DNA of 64,000 bases from Hydrangea macrophylla (taxonomy: Eukaryota; Streptophyta; Magnoliopsida; Cornales; Hydrangeaceae): NCBI GenBank assembly GCA_033977485.1, contig CM066983.1, positions 64,652,010-64,716,009 on the forward strand. The letters are read 5' to 3'. The notes beneath the pieces were generated by a model. That model did not search any database and had not been told where the DNA came from. It was given only the letters and a program-made list of their open reading frames with translations. Below are positions 54,741-64,000 of the stretch, piece after piece (the first letter of the stretch is position 1; each line of letters starts with the position of its first letter). The position numbers and the translations under genes were made by a program.

Positions 54741-55190
54741 AGGTTTGCCCTGAAAATTTGCAGGCCTTTGGCCCTATTGGATATGTTTGCTTTAAAAATC
54801 CACAGCCGTTCGGCCCCATTGTATATGTTTGCTCTAAAATTCCGCAGCCATTCGGCCTCGTCGGATATGTTTGCTCTGAAAATCCACGGCCCTTCGGCCC
54901 CGTTGGATATGTTTGCTCTAAAAATCCGCAGTCGCTCGGCCTCGTCGAATATGTTTGCTCTAAAAATCCGCAGTCGTTCAGCCCCGTCGGATATATTTGC
55001 TCTGAAAATCAGCAGCAGTTCAGCCCCGTCGGATATGCTTGCTCTAAAAATCCACAACTGTTCGGCCTCGTCGGATATGTTTGCTCTGAAAATCTACAGC
55101 AATTCAGCCTCGTCGAATGTGTTTGCTCTAAAATCCCCAGCCGTTCGGCCCCATCGGATTTGTTTGCTCTAAAAATTCTTTTCGAATTTC
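54741..55190. repeat. 42-bp minisatellite, about 11 units
   Basis: The anchor GTTTGC recurs at 54743, 54785, 54827, 54869, 54911, 54953, then (varied) 54995, 55037, then 55079, 55121 and 55162. The step is exactly 42 bp except for the last, 41. Each unit reads roughly GGATATGTTTGCTCTAAAAA plus TCCGCAGnCGTTCGGCCTCGT. The period is a multiple of three, so long frames appear on both strands (54615-55172, 54758-55216, 54734-55057). I treat them as by-products. Confidence 0.93.
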
Positions 55191-55470
55191 CAAATCAGGA
55201 GTCAAACAGACTCTGATTCTTTCATGTTTTAAAATCAAAAGTCAAACAGATCCGATATCTTTCAAATTTCAAAATCAGGAGTCGATGAAAATTCCTAATT
55301 TCCAAACCATGAGTCAAAACTGGGAGTCGACTAAACTCAAGAATTCAGTATTTTTCACAAATAGGAGTCAATTTGACCCAAAATAATTCAAATTCTAAAA
55401 TTGGGAGTCAGTTAGACTCAAATAATTCAACATTTTCAAAAATAGGAGTCAATTTGGCCTTGGGAATCAC
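55185..55470. repeat. second tandem array, GGAGTC type
   Basis: AGGAGTCAAACAGACTC, AAAAGTCAAACAGATC, CAGGAGTCGATG, TGGGAGTCGACTAAACTC, TAGGAGTCAATTTGACC, TGGGAGTCAGTTAGACTC and TAGGAGTCAATTTGGCC recur at irregular spacing of about 40-70 bp, separated by AATTTCAAAAT-like stretches. No coding role seen. Confidence 0.75.
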
Positions 55471-55570
55471 CTTCGGGGACCAAAACGCAAAAGGAAGGCA
55501 AATTCTGGGGTTCAAATTTCAAGACCCAATTTGAATTTTGGGGAAAAACCAAAGGTCTTGTGACCGCCTT

Positions 55571-55712
55571 AAATACGACACACGCTCAATAATGCGGCAG
55601 TCCGTGACTGCCGCGCGACACTCGTGGAATGCTGCTGCAGCATTTAGCAAGTGCCGCACGACAGTTCGTCAACTACTGTGCACTAATTTCCAAGTGCCGC
55701 TTGGTGCGGCAG
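55571..55712. repeat. GCGGCACTCA-type short repeats, cargo side 1
   Basis: Degenerate words such as TGCGGCAGTCCGTGACTGCCG, GCGACACTCGTGGAATGC and AAGTGCCGCACG, partly palindromic, end about 215 bp before the PMD start codon. Related clusters lie at 53800-54060 (LTR) and 58205-58345. Confidence 0.65.
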
Positions 55713-55925
55713 AATGCTTAAACTTCAAAATTTGTTTCATTTCTCTTCACTTTTCCATTCTCTCTCAGGCCGAATCCCTCTGGAGATTTTTTCTTTTTCT
55801 TCTTGCATTAACCCAAAGGATCCTCAGGTTAGTTTTTCTCAATCTCAACTTCGATTTTCCATTATTTTGTTAATTTCTTAATTAATTTCAAAGTTTAACT
55901 CCTAGCTCTCTCTTTTTTGACAGTT

Positions 55926-58087
55926 ATGGCTAGTGGTTCAAGCAGCAAGAAGAAGGCGAGATACATGGTATACCCCATTGTGATCCCACTTTCCTGCTCT
56001 GAGATTCGGACAAGCATATATCCGCAGGAGTGTTTAGACGAGAGATATACACGTTATCTTTTCTTTTCAATTTTCTCTTGAAATCACAACGTATAATGAC
56101 ATGCTTTATTTCAAATGTACTCTCGAATGTATGCGCCCTTGTCAAGACTCTGAATGCTTTGATCGCTTTTTTCTCATTCTTTTTCACTTTCTGTGTTCTT
56201 TATTCCACCACGAACATGAATGCTATGCTTATGGAATTTCCCGAGTGTCTCAGCTGCCCTTTTATTCATTCATTGTTTTGATTTCAAGGCTCTCGACCCT
56301 ATATATGCTTTGATAGCATTTATTATTATTTTTCATCATCATTATTACCATTTTTTTTTATCTTTTCTTTTATTATTTTATTCCATTTCTTTTCAATTCC
56401 TACCTCCATTTGTTCACTGACATTGAATCTTATAACTTTGTAGCTCCAGACTGATGTGCTAAAGGGGCATGGCAACCTGGCACATGGTTTCGCATGGTTT
56501 AACAAGCTGAATGAGACCGTGCAGGGATATATCATGGCTGTAGGCTTTGGAAACTTCATCAAGCTTTTGAGGAAGAGTTCCAATGATCTTTGACAGATTC
56601 ACTCCCTGGTTGAGCATTGGTGGGACACCACCAACACATTCCACTTCGAGTTTGGGGAGATGATCATTACCCCGCTCGACTTCACTATGATCACTAGGAT
56701 CTCTTTCGGGGGAGGGGGGGAGGGGGGGAGTGCTTGCGGTTCTTGGACACAGTGGCTGATTGAGACCAGGTGTTGCCACTGCTAGGAGTTGTCCCTGAGG
56801 TGCACTTGGTCACAACCAAGTGGTTTATAGATACGTTCAGGGACCAGAAAGGCTTCATAGACAAGCAGATGGCTCGAGGGTTCATTATGTACATGCTCGG
56901 ATGCTCCCTATTGAGTACTAGGGGCGACAGGATTTTGGTGGCACTAGTGGGGTCCCTGGAGCGCATGGATCAGATCTATCAGTATGATTGGACCAGGGTG
57001 GGACTAGCTATTCTATTTAGGCATATGGGAGATATTTCACGAGATCGCCCAGCCTCCACGGGGGACTTTTGGAGGGTATGGGAGGTACACCTCTTCTCTT
57101 TTTTAATTTTCATTTTTTGAATTGAACCCTGCATTCCTCTTTCAATTTCTTTATTCAGGAATTTTGAAACTCATGTTTTTTCTCTTTTCTTTCTTCTAGA
57201 TTTGGCCCCACGAGTATCTACATATGATGTCACCTGAAACACGACGAGCGGACGCCCTCACTATACCCCAGGGGCTAAAATGGCAGAAGGACTGGGTCGG
57301 GCGGAAGACCGGGGCTCATGACTTTATTTCGTGCAGGAACTTCCTAACGAATCTGAGGGAGCCGCACGTCATATGGTAGCCCTGGGTAGACGTGCTTCCT
57401 ATTGCTCCTCAAGGGATACGTCAGTCAGGTGGGTACGACCCGATGAGATTATTGTTAGATGGCCCCGACGCTCGAGAGTGATACTTGGGAGAGAGAGTGA
57501 CTAGGCAGTCGCTGATGGCTCATGGGTATTTCGTGCCACATCATCCACTTGCGCTCACGGTTGCCCTGGACGGACTCTCCATTCAGGACTTTCTGGAGCC
57601 CCCTGATGGGTACGCAGCTTTTCGTGATGCTAAGCTGATGAGAAACTTCCCCTTGATGGAAGTGACCCGGGTGAGTTTCCTTTGATTCTTCAATCATTCT
57701 TTCTTAGTTCCTTTCAAATCATTCTAATTTTTCTTTTCTTTCTCTTCACAGCCTGTTCCTGCCGCATCTCGGGCTCCAACTTTGCCGCCATGGGATTGGA
57801 GCACAAGGACGATTTCTTACGACGAGCAGGGCATGACTGTGGTCCCTCGATATCACACGAGTGCTCCCACCATCCCATCGCAGTATAACCACGTCCCGAG
57901 AGATTATGCAAAGGAGGGTCTACTCTACGCTCATAGCGTGAAAGAGTGGATCCACGGTCAGGAGTGGAGGGTAATCTTCTGGAACATGTTTCAACTTTCG
58001 CACTCTTATTCTGATGTTCTAATCCTTCTTTTATTGACTTAGGCTGATGGAGTGCGGGCAGTTGCTGAGGCTCATGCGAGAGCCATG
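55926..58087 (+). pseudogene. plant mobile domain (PMD) gene with introns, carried antisense in the Tat element
   Basis: Exon model: 55926-55967 (MASGSSSKKKARYM), 56444-57084, 57200-57670, 57752-57970, 58043-58087, each with GT and AG borders and matching phase. The second exon has SLVEHWWDTTNTFHFEFGEM and ITPLDFTMITRISF, the typical PMD opening, then EVHLVTTKWFIDTF and YMLGCSLLSTRGDRILVALV with YDWTRVGLAILFRHM. The third has WPHEYLHMMSPETRR, the PMD middle. PMD proteins (MAIN/MAIL families) act in gene silencing and genome stability, and the domain is also spread by transposons. Lesions: TGA in exon 2 (about 56592), a G-run with frame loss (56709-56732), TAG (about 57377) and TGA (about 57479) in exon 3. 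Splice sites are nevertheless preserved. It lies between Tat pol and the 3' LTR, on the strand opposite to pol. Confidence 0.75.
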
Positions 58088-58473
58088 GTAAAACACCTAC
58101 TCCCTTTTTATAAAAATATGTTTTTAACGTTTTATGGTTTTTATTCAGTTTTCTGTTTGTAGGTGGGCTAAAAATATTATAAATGAATCCTGGACAAAAT
58201 AAAACTCCATGCGGCACTCGACTAATTAATCCTGCGCGGTACTCAGTGAGTGCTACAGTGGTAGTCTGTAACTACCGTACGGTAGTTTCTGACTGCCGTG
58301 CGGCATTCCAGTGAGTGCCGTTACAGTGTATCGAGTGCTGCCCTGTGTTCTGGGCAGATCTACTTCTATTTATATCCTCTTTTCCTCAAGACTCCGTAAA
58401 ACACTCTTCTCTTCCATTCATTTCCTTCTTTTTTCTTCTCAAATGGTAATGTTCCCAAATCCTCTTCCCATGG
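58088..58473. other. spacer between cargo ORFs, with GCGGCACTCA-type repeats
   Basis: 58205-58345 contains ATGCGGCACTCGACTAA, GTGCGGCATTCCAGTGAGTG and related words, partly palindromic (GTAACTACCGTACGGTAGTT). TTTATATCC near 58370 and a CT-rich run (58400-58440) then resemble a promoter and leader ahead of the next ORF. Confidence 0.5.
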
Positions 58474-59274
58474 ATGGATACTATCTTTGGCATTGACAGG
58501 CTCAACTTTGAGTGTTTCAGATTGAACGACCTCTTCTCCTTCCGGTGGATGATTCTGAACGAAAATTTACTTCGGGCTGCTATTCAGTGTTGGGATCCTT
58601 TTCTCTATGTCTTCTGCTTTAGTTTCCAGGAGGCTTGTCCTTTGTTCGAGGAGTTTAGTGCTATTCTGCACACCGATCCTTTTACGGATTTGACAGTTCC
58701 TTCGGCGCAAGCTGGGTATATTCAGGACCTTGCTGCTCTTCTTCATACATCTCGAAATGCAGCATGCTCTTTTGTTCATGATAGGCAAATTAACTTTGAG
58801 CGCCTTTCCTCCGTCTATGCTCCCATGGGGGATCCTTATGATTGCGGGTACTAGATCATTCGGTGTAGTGCTTTATCGATAGCCATGCTCTCTTACTTCT
58901 TCTTTCAGCCATCTTTTTATGTTCTCATGCTCATTGTCTGTGGTTTGAGGGAGATAAAGAGTGCCGTCATGTTGGTCCTTGGCGAGATCGTGATGGGCCT
59001 GGATCGTGCTTGTGCTGTTGGGGCCATGTTATCCTCGGGAGCACCTTTCATCTTACAGGTTTGGTTCATGGAATGCCTTGATCTCTTCATACACCCCTCA
59101 CACCTCCGCGGGTCACTTCCCTATGATCATATGGAGGTTCACTGCTTATTCCATTCTGTTGATGCTTGGCTTGGTTGGCTTCAGGATCTTTCTTCTGGTG
59201 ACATCTACTGGACATGTCCGCAGTGGTCTTATCGTTCTGTTGCTGTGGGACTTCCGGGGTGGCCTGGTATTTAG
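58474..59274 (+). pseudogene. second antisense cargo ORF, resembles DUF7745-type Tat accessory protein
   Basis: One frame from MDTIFGIDRLNFECFRLNDL continues past a TAG at 58852-58854 to 59274. Features: FRWMILNENLLRAAIQCWDPFLYVFCF, then EEFSAIL, then YIQDLAALLHT with FVHDRQINF, a hydrophobic stretch YFFFQPSFYVLMLIV, and GEIVMGLDRACAVGAMLSSG. The WDP-then-EEF pattern followed by a helix-rich second half is what I recall for DUF7745-type ORFs common in plant Tat elements. This is recognition from memory without a search. At least one stop is present. Another frame continues similarity-free sequence after 59274. Function of the family is unknown to me. Confidence 0.45.
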
Positions 59275-59499
59275 TTACTTGGCTTGCATGCTATCACTTT
59301 CTATGTTCCTAGTTGAGTGGTTCGATACTACAAACTTCTACATGATGTTATTGAGGACATCACTGCAGATTTCACGAGGAGTTCGGTCATGCATCTCTCC
59401 ACCGTGAAAGTTTTCACTGAGGCTTGGCATAACAGGGTGGCCTCTCCCTTTCGGAAGATTTTGCCTCCAGTTGTTCCTACTACCGAGTACCTGTTGTAG

Positions 59500-60210
59500 A
59501 TCCAGACCCTGGTCGAGAGACAGACTTCATAAACATACATAGATAAAAGTAAAACAGGACAGAGCTTCATCTTACCAAACGTTTGACAAGTCCTGCCTAC
59601 TTTCCTGCGCCTTTGAATGTGATTTTTTGATTTTCCAAAGAATGCTTATGTTTAGAAAATGTTCTATTATGTTCAATCAAATGTATTCACTCTTTCGATC
59701 TATCCTTAGGTTATGAAGATCCTCTTTTTTTAAAAATCCTTTCTTGGCTTTTCGTTACTTTGCTTTAAATCTTGCTTAGAACTTTAATCATTCTATTCCA
59801 TGAATTCTCGTTTGCTCCCTTATAGTACTTATTTTGACAGCCTGGGGATCCAGAGATTGTGCTTAAGGTATTATCTAGGTTCCTCGGTTTAGCAAACAAA
59901 GTTTGCCCCTGGTTTTGGGGCTTTGAAGTGATTCCAGGCAAACACAAGTTTGCCCCTAGCTTAGCATAGGTTTTATTTTAATTTATTTTTATTTTTATTT
60001 TTATTTTATTTATTTTATTTTTTTATGGACCGAAGGCTTTCTAAAGCCCGCCTACTTATCCCTGAGTGGTATCAGGTCTACAGTAGTTCGATTTTAAGGT
60101 TTGACGGAAGGTGCCGCTTGGGCAAATTATTAATGATCGAACCGAGCAAGTTGCCTACGTATTCCTGAGTGGGAATCAGGTCAAGCGTAGTTCATCAATG
60201 TAGGAGGTTT
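59500..60210. other. Tat region between cargo and pol, with repeated PPT-like and post-pol motifs
   Basis: No ORF. On the minus strand, CCAGGGGCAAACTTTG (about 59898-59913) and CTAGGGGCAAACTTGTG (about 59943-59959) copy the core of the polypurine tract at 54274-54290. GCCTACTTATCCCTGAGTGG (60047) and GCCTACGTATTCCTGAGTGG (60153) copy the motif at 54448. An (TTTTA)n-like tract lies at 59975-60025. Confidence 0.65.
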
Positions 60211-60214
60211 TGAA

Positions 60215-63200
60215 AGGCGTGGTTTCAAGCAAAATATTTCTTGAGGCGATCGAGGTTAATCCACTGTTTAAATTCAAACCCGTCCAGGTCCATAAGATAG
60301 GAGAGTCTTAATGATGTATGGCCTGATCCAGTTGGGTTTGAACTTGCCTCTGGGGTCATAAACAAGCACTTTTAGTTCTTTGAGGATCAGGTCACCCTCA
60401 GCAAGCTTCCTTGGGCGAACCTTTTTGTTGAAAGCACGAGCTATCCTTTTCTGATATCGCCGAGTATGGTTTATTTAAGCCAGCCTCTTCTCATCGAGAA
60501 ACATTAACCCCTCATACCTCCCCTGGATCCATTCTAGTTCGGTTACTTCACATTATGCAAAAACTCGAAGAGACGGTAATTCTACTTCAACTGGAAGGAC
60601 GACTTCCATATCATAAATCAAAGAATACGGCATTACCCCCGTAGAGGTCCTTACGGAGGTCCGGTATCCCTATAGCGCGAATGGTAATTTCTCGTGCCAA
60701 TCCTTGTACGTGTCTGTTGTTTTCCCCAAGATTGCTTTGACATTATTATTTGCTGCTTCTACTATCCCATTCGTTTGCAGCCTATACGGGGATGATTTAT
60801 GACGTGTTATCCTGTATTTCTCTAAGAGTGGGATAACTTCTCCTTGGAAATGACTGTCGTGATCTGAAATAAACTTATTTGGAATTCTATATCTATAAAT
60901 TATGTTCTTCCTTATAAAGCTCACCACATCTTTAGCCTTCAGAGTTGCATATGACGCAGCCTCCACCCACTTGGTTAAATAACCAATTGCCACAATTATG
61001 TACCAATGTCCATTAGAGGCCTTCAAAACTACTTCGCCGATAATATCAACACCCCACACAGAAAATGGCCATGGCGTGGTCATGCTATAGAGTTGGGAAG
61101 GTGGGGTATGCATCAAATTCGCATGGATTTGGCACTTATGACACTTTCTGACATTCTCACAACAATCCCTGTCTAAGGTCGTCCAGTAATACCCTTGCCG
61201 AATTATCTTCTTTGCCACCATATGCCCATTCATGTGGGGTCCACAAACTCCTTCGTGTATTTCCTCCATCATTCTCTTAGCCTCCATTCCATATAAACAC
61301 TCTAAATTATACCCGGTATAGGACTTTTTCCAAAACTTATTTACATATATAGATCACAAGTTGAGCTGAGACCCTTTGGATCGCCTTCTTATTCTTTTTC
61401 TAAGGCTCCTTCGGGGTACTCTCCCTTTTTAATGAATTTCCAAACATCCTCGTACCAAGGTGCTTCTCTTTCATCTCTAGGGCTGTAATCATTTTGAACG
61501 AGGGTTGGTTCCTTATTTCTATGGATAACAAGATCATGGTGATTCTCGAAGGGATTTGTATCATCGAGGCTAAGTTTGCTAGTGAGTCAACTAACTGATT
61601 TTCTTCTCGAGGAAGGTAATAGAATGATATATTCTTAAAATTTACCTTCAAACTCTCCCGATAGTTGTGGTAGGGTCTCAATTTCTCATGCTTCACCCTC
61701 CAATCACCCCGCACTTGAGATATGATCAAATTGGAATCTCTGAAAACATCGATCCTCTAAACCTTTAAGGCCAGTGCTGCTTCCATCCCAACTATGCATG
61801 CTTTGTATTTTGCCGTGTTATTATTGGGGTCCCTCCGGTGCTACAAGGATGATTCTAACCCCATAGCCCAGTTGGTTAGCCGCTCCATCAAAATACATTT
61901 TCCATAGGTTCTCTTCTATACCCATCACCCCTTTATCTGGGAATCGAAACTCACCCTTCTCTTCAGATTTTTTCACAAGATCGGCCAGGTATTCGGCGAC
62001 AGCTCTTCTTTTCATGGATTTGGCAGTGACATACTTGATATCAAACTCAACCAACATCATGGTCCACCGGGAAATTCTACTAGTTAAAATAGGTTTTGCA
62101 AATAGGTATTTAAGTGGGTCCATTCAGGAGATTAGGGGTACGGGAAAGGCTAACATGTAGTGCGTAAGACGACGGGTACACCAGACTAGGGCTCAACATG
62201 CTTTCTCTAAGGGTGAATATTTCAGCTTGTATCCGGTCATCCTCTTGCTCAAATAATAAATGGCTCTTTCCACGTGCCTCTCTTCTCCTTCTTGGGCCAA
62301 CATACACCCCATCGAATCTTCGGACACAGAGAAGTATAGTAATAAAGGTCTTCCAGGTAAGGGTGGTGATAAGACAGGCTTTGGACATAGTTTTTGATTT
62401 TGTCAAAGGCTTGCTGGCATAGGATATCCCATTCGAACTTCTCTCATTTTCTAAGCAGTTTAAACAAAGGGTCATAGGTTAAAGTGAGTTTTGAGATAAA
62501 GCGGCTTATGAACTATATTCTTCCCAAAAACCCCTTCAATTCCTTCTCATTCTTCAGTGGCTGCATTTCAACTATGGCCTTTATTTTGGTCGGGTCCACC
62601 TCTATTCCCCTCTGAGTGATAAGGAATACAAATAGCTTTCCGGTGGTGACTCCGAAGGTGCACTTCTCTGGGTTCAACCTCATTCTGAATTCTCTAAACC
62701 TTCTGAAGAACTTTCTCAACGCCTCCACGTGTCCTTTCCTCTATTTAGAATTCACAATCATATCGTCCACGTATACTTCTATCTCCTTGTGGATCATGTC
62801 GTGCGGTAACATCATAGCAGGTCATTGGTATGTCGCGTCCGTGTTTTTGAGCCCAAATGGCATCACCCTATAGTAGTATGTACCCCACAGTGTGATGAAA
62901 GTGGTTTTCTCCCTATCCTCTGGCGCCATTAGAATCTGGTTATAACTTGAGAACCCATCTATAAAAGATAGGAGTTCATGCCCCGCTGTATTGTCCACTA
63001 ATACATCAATGTGGGGTAAAGGGAAATCGTCCTTAGGGCTGGCTCTATTCAAATCCCGGAAGTCGACACAAATCCTAACATGACCGTCCTTTCTCAGAAC
63101 CGGCACAATATTGGCAATCCACTCTGGATACTTAGTGACCATCAAGAATCTGGCTCCCAGTTGCTTTTAAACTTCCTCTTTAACCTTAAGTGCCCATTCA

Positions 63201-63963
63201 GGCCTCATTCGCCTTAATTTTTGTTTTATAGGTTTTGAGTTAGGGAAGATGGGGATATGGTGTTGGACTATTTCTGGATCGATACCTGGCATATCGCTAT
63301 AAGACCATGCAAAAGCATCTTTGAATTCATTTAATAGTGTGATCAATTCTCTACTTTCTTCATTACTAAGCGTAGACCAGTAAAACCATTTTGAGGATTA
63401 TCTTCATTTCCTAGATTAATCGTTAGAGTATCTTCAATGATTTTACATGCTGACTCTTTTCCTTTTTCAATTAATTTTTGCAATTTAATTGATATTTCAT
63501 GATCATCACAATCATCACATTCATTAAGCGCATTCAAGTAGGCAGAATTAGTCATACGTTCATTGATCTTGGTTTTGGGAGCGATTACAACAGACATAGA
63601 AATTGAAAGACGCCTCATTTGGGCAATTGCAGACTCTGGGTGTGGGGGATACCTATCACTAGACTCAAAAATCCACTCCTTCTTGCTTTCTCCTCCTAGC
63701 TCAGTAAAGAAGCATTCTTCCTGACCCTCTGTCTTCGTAATTTCTTCCATTTCTTTTTTTTTTTTTCTGGTTCTCTTCATCATCCCCTTATCTTCTTCTT
63801 GTGTATCTTCCACTAATCCCACAACATATTCTTCTCTGCCTTTGTCTTCCATGACCCCTTCTTGGCCCATTTCCTCGGTTCCTGTGCTTTCTTTGCCCAA
63901 TAGGTTCTTCATTACTGAGCCATCTAGCACACCAATCCAATCTTTAGCAATAGCTGACTTCAT
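60215..63963 (-). pseudogene. Tat-type pol (protease-RT linker, RT, RNase H, integrase)
   Basis: Minus-strand order: protease-RT linker (63963-63343, with IEDTLTINLGNEDNPQ); RT with MVTKYPEWIANIVPV, DFRDLNRASPKDDFPLPHID, TTFITLWGTYYYRVMPFGLK (63145-62830), catalytic YVDD near 62770, and LNPEKCTFGV; a tether and RNase H region (62475-61400) with EYLADLVKK, DGAANQLGYGVRI and REENQLVDSLANLA; integrase HHCC finger (HEGVCGPH to CHKCQIH), core with WGVDIIGEV, ISDHDSHFQ and GIVEAANNNVKAIL (61287-60670), and a C-terminal part to about 60215 (KRIARAFNKKVRPR). Asp-Asp-Glu positions look present. Stops or frame breaks occur near 62820, 62740, 62490, 61810 and 60665. The RT style is that of Tat/Retand. 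Confidence 0.88.
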
Positions 63964-64000
63964 GGGCGCTTGCAGATATGGATCTTGGTACGCAGAAAAT

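Larger units (their letters stand above)
51468..63963 (-). mobile_element. Tat-type Ty3/gypsy element with opposite-strand cargo genes, 5' end outside window
   Basis: Read on the minus strand, pol runs from 63963 to about 60215, then come cargo ORFs on the opposite strand, a polypurine tract (54274-54290) and a 3' LTR (54273 to 51468). The 5' LTR and gag should lie right of the window. It inserted into the Athila element; ATGAC (51463-51467) should be one copy of the target duplication. Tat/Retand/Ogre elements are known to be large and to carry extra ORFs, sometimes antisense. Pol stops and frame breaks show that this copy is dead. Confidence 0.85.

Noticed and set aside
54741..55190. CRISPR-like array
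   Set aside because: Units are contiguous with no unique spacers, and the setting is a plant retrotransposon.
54615..55216. Frames of 185, 152 and 107 codons with 14-residue repeats
   Set aside because: They exist only because the 42-bp minisatellite period is a multiple of three and its units lack stops; there is no domain and no codon signal.
57714..58217. 167-codon minus-strand ORF opposite the PMD 3' exons
   Set aside because: It crosses predicted PMD introns and exons without a recognisable domain; shadow frame.

Overview
The window is nuclear DNA of a flowering plant, most likely a eudicot and perhaps an asterid. The evidence is AT-rich intergenic sequence, GT-AG introns, Tourist and Stowaway MITEs, and Tekay-, Athila- and Tat-type Ty3/gypsy, Ty1/copia and LINE elements. 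I found no bacterial or organellar genes and no rRNA or tRNA genes. Only two host genes look intact: a microtubule-associated TPX2/WVD2-like gene (15341-23009, +, nine coding exons) and a small secreted proline-rich protein gene (34749-35162, -). The rest is transposon sequence, pseudogenes and spacer.

Layout. 1-7959: the 3' part of a chromodomain Ty3/gypsy element, with polyprotein 202-4944 broken by just two nonsense codons and a 2.9-kb 3' LTR. This element sits inside an exon of a decayed minus-strand multi-exon gene (7960-13176) that resembles the PMD/DUF1985-type, Ulp1-associated plant families. A probable solo LTR (11230-12498) lies inside that gene. 13.7-14.4 kb holds MITEs. 15.3-23.0 kb is the TPX2 gene, whose introns carry a LINE, a 75-bp LINE 3' fragment with a perfect 12-bp target duplication, and two Tourist-like MITEs. 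23-25.7 kb is spacer with a dispersed repeat family. 25735-32098 is a complete but dead Ty1/copia element (TSD ATTAA) that itself took in two hAT-like elements. 34.7-37.3 kb holds the proline-rich protein gene and a broken second copy of its promoter and start. 37.9-51.5 kb is a dead Athila-type element.

From 51.5 kb to the right edge runs a Tat-type Ty3/gypsy element in minus orientation. Its 3' LTR is 51468-54273 and its pol runs leftward from 63963 to about 60215. Between pol and LTR it carries two extra genes on the opposite (+) strand: an intron-containing plant-mobile-domain (PMD) gene (55926-58087) and a second ORF resembling DUF7745-type proteins (58474-59274). A 6.5-kb block covering Athila pol plus part of the Tat LTR is duplicated in tandem (40460-46989 and 47082-53506). 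Both copies share the same nonsense codons and the same Athila/Tat junction, so the duplication came after element death and after the Tat insertion.

The feature most worth following is the antisense, intron-bearing cargo of the Tat element. It is bracketed by duplicated polypurine-tract-like and post-pol motifs, and short GCGGCACTCA-type repeats lie in the LTR and before each cargo ORF.
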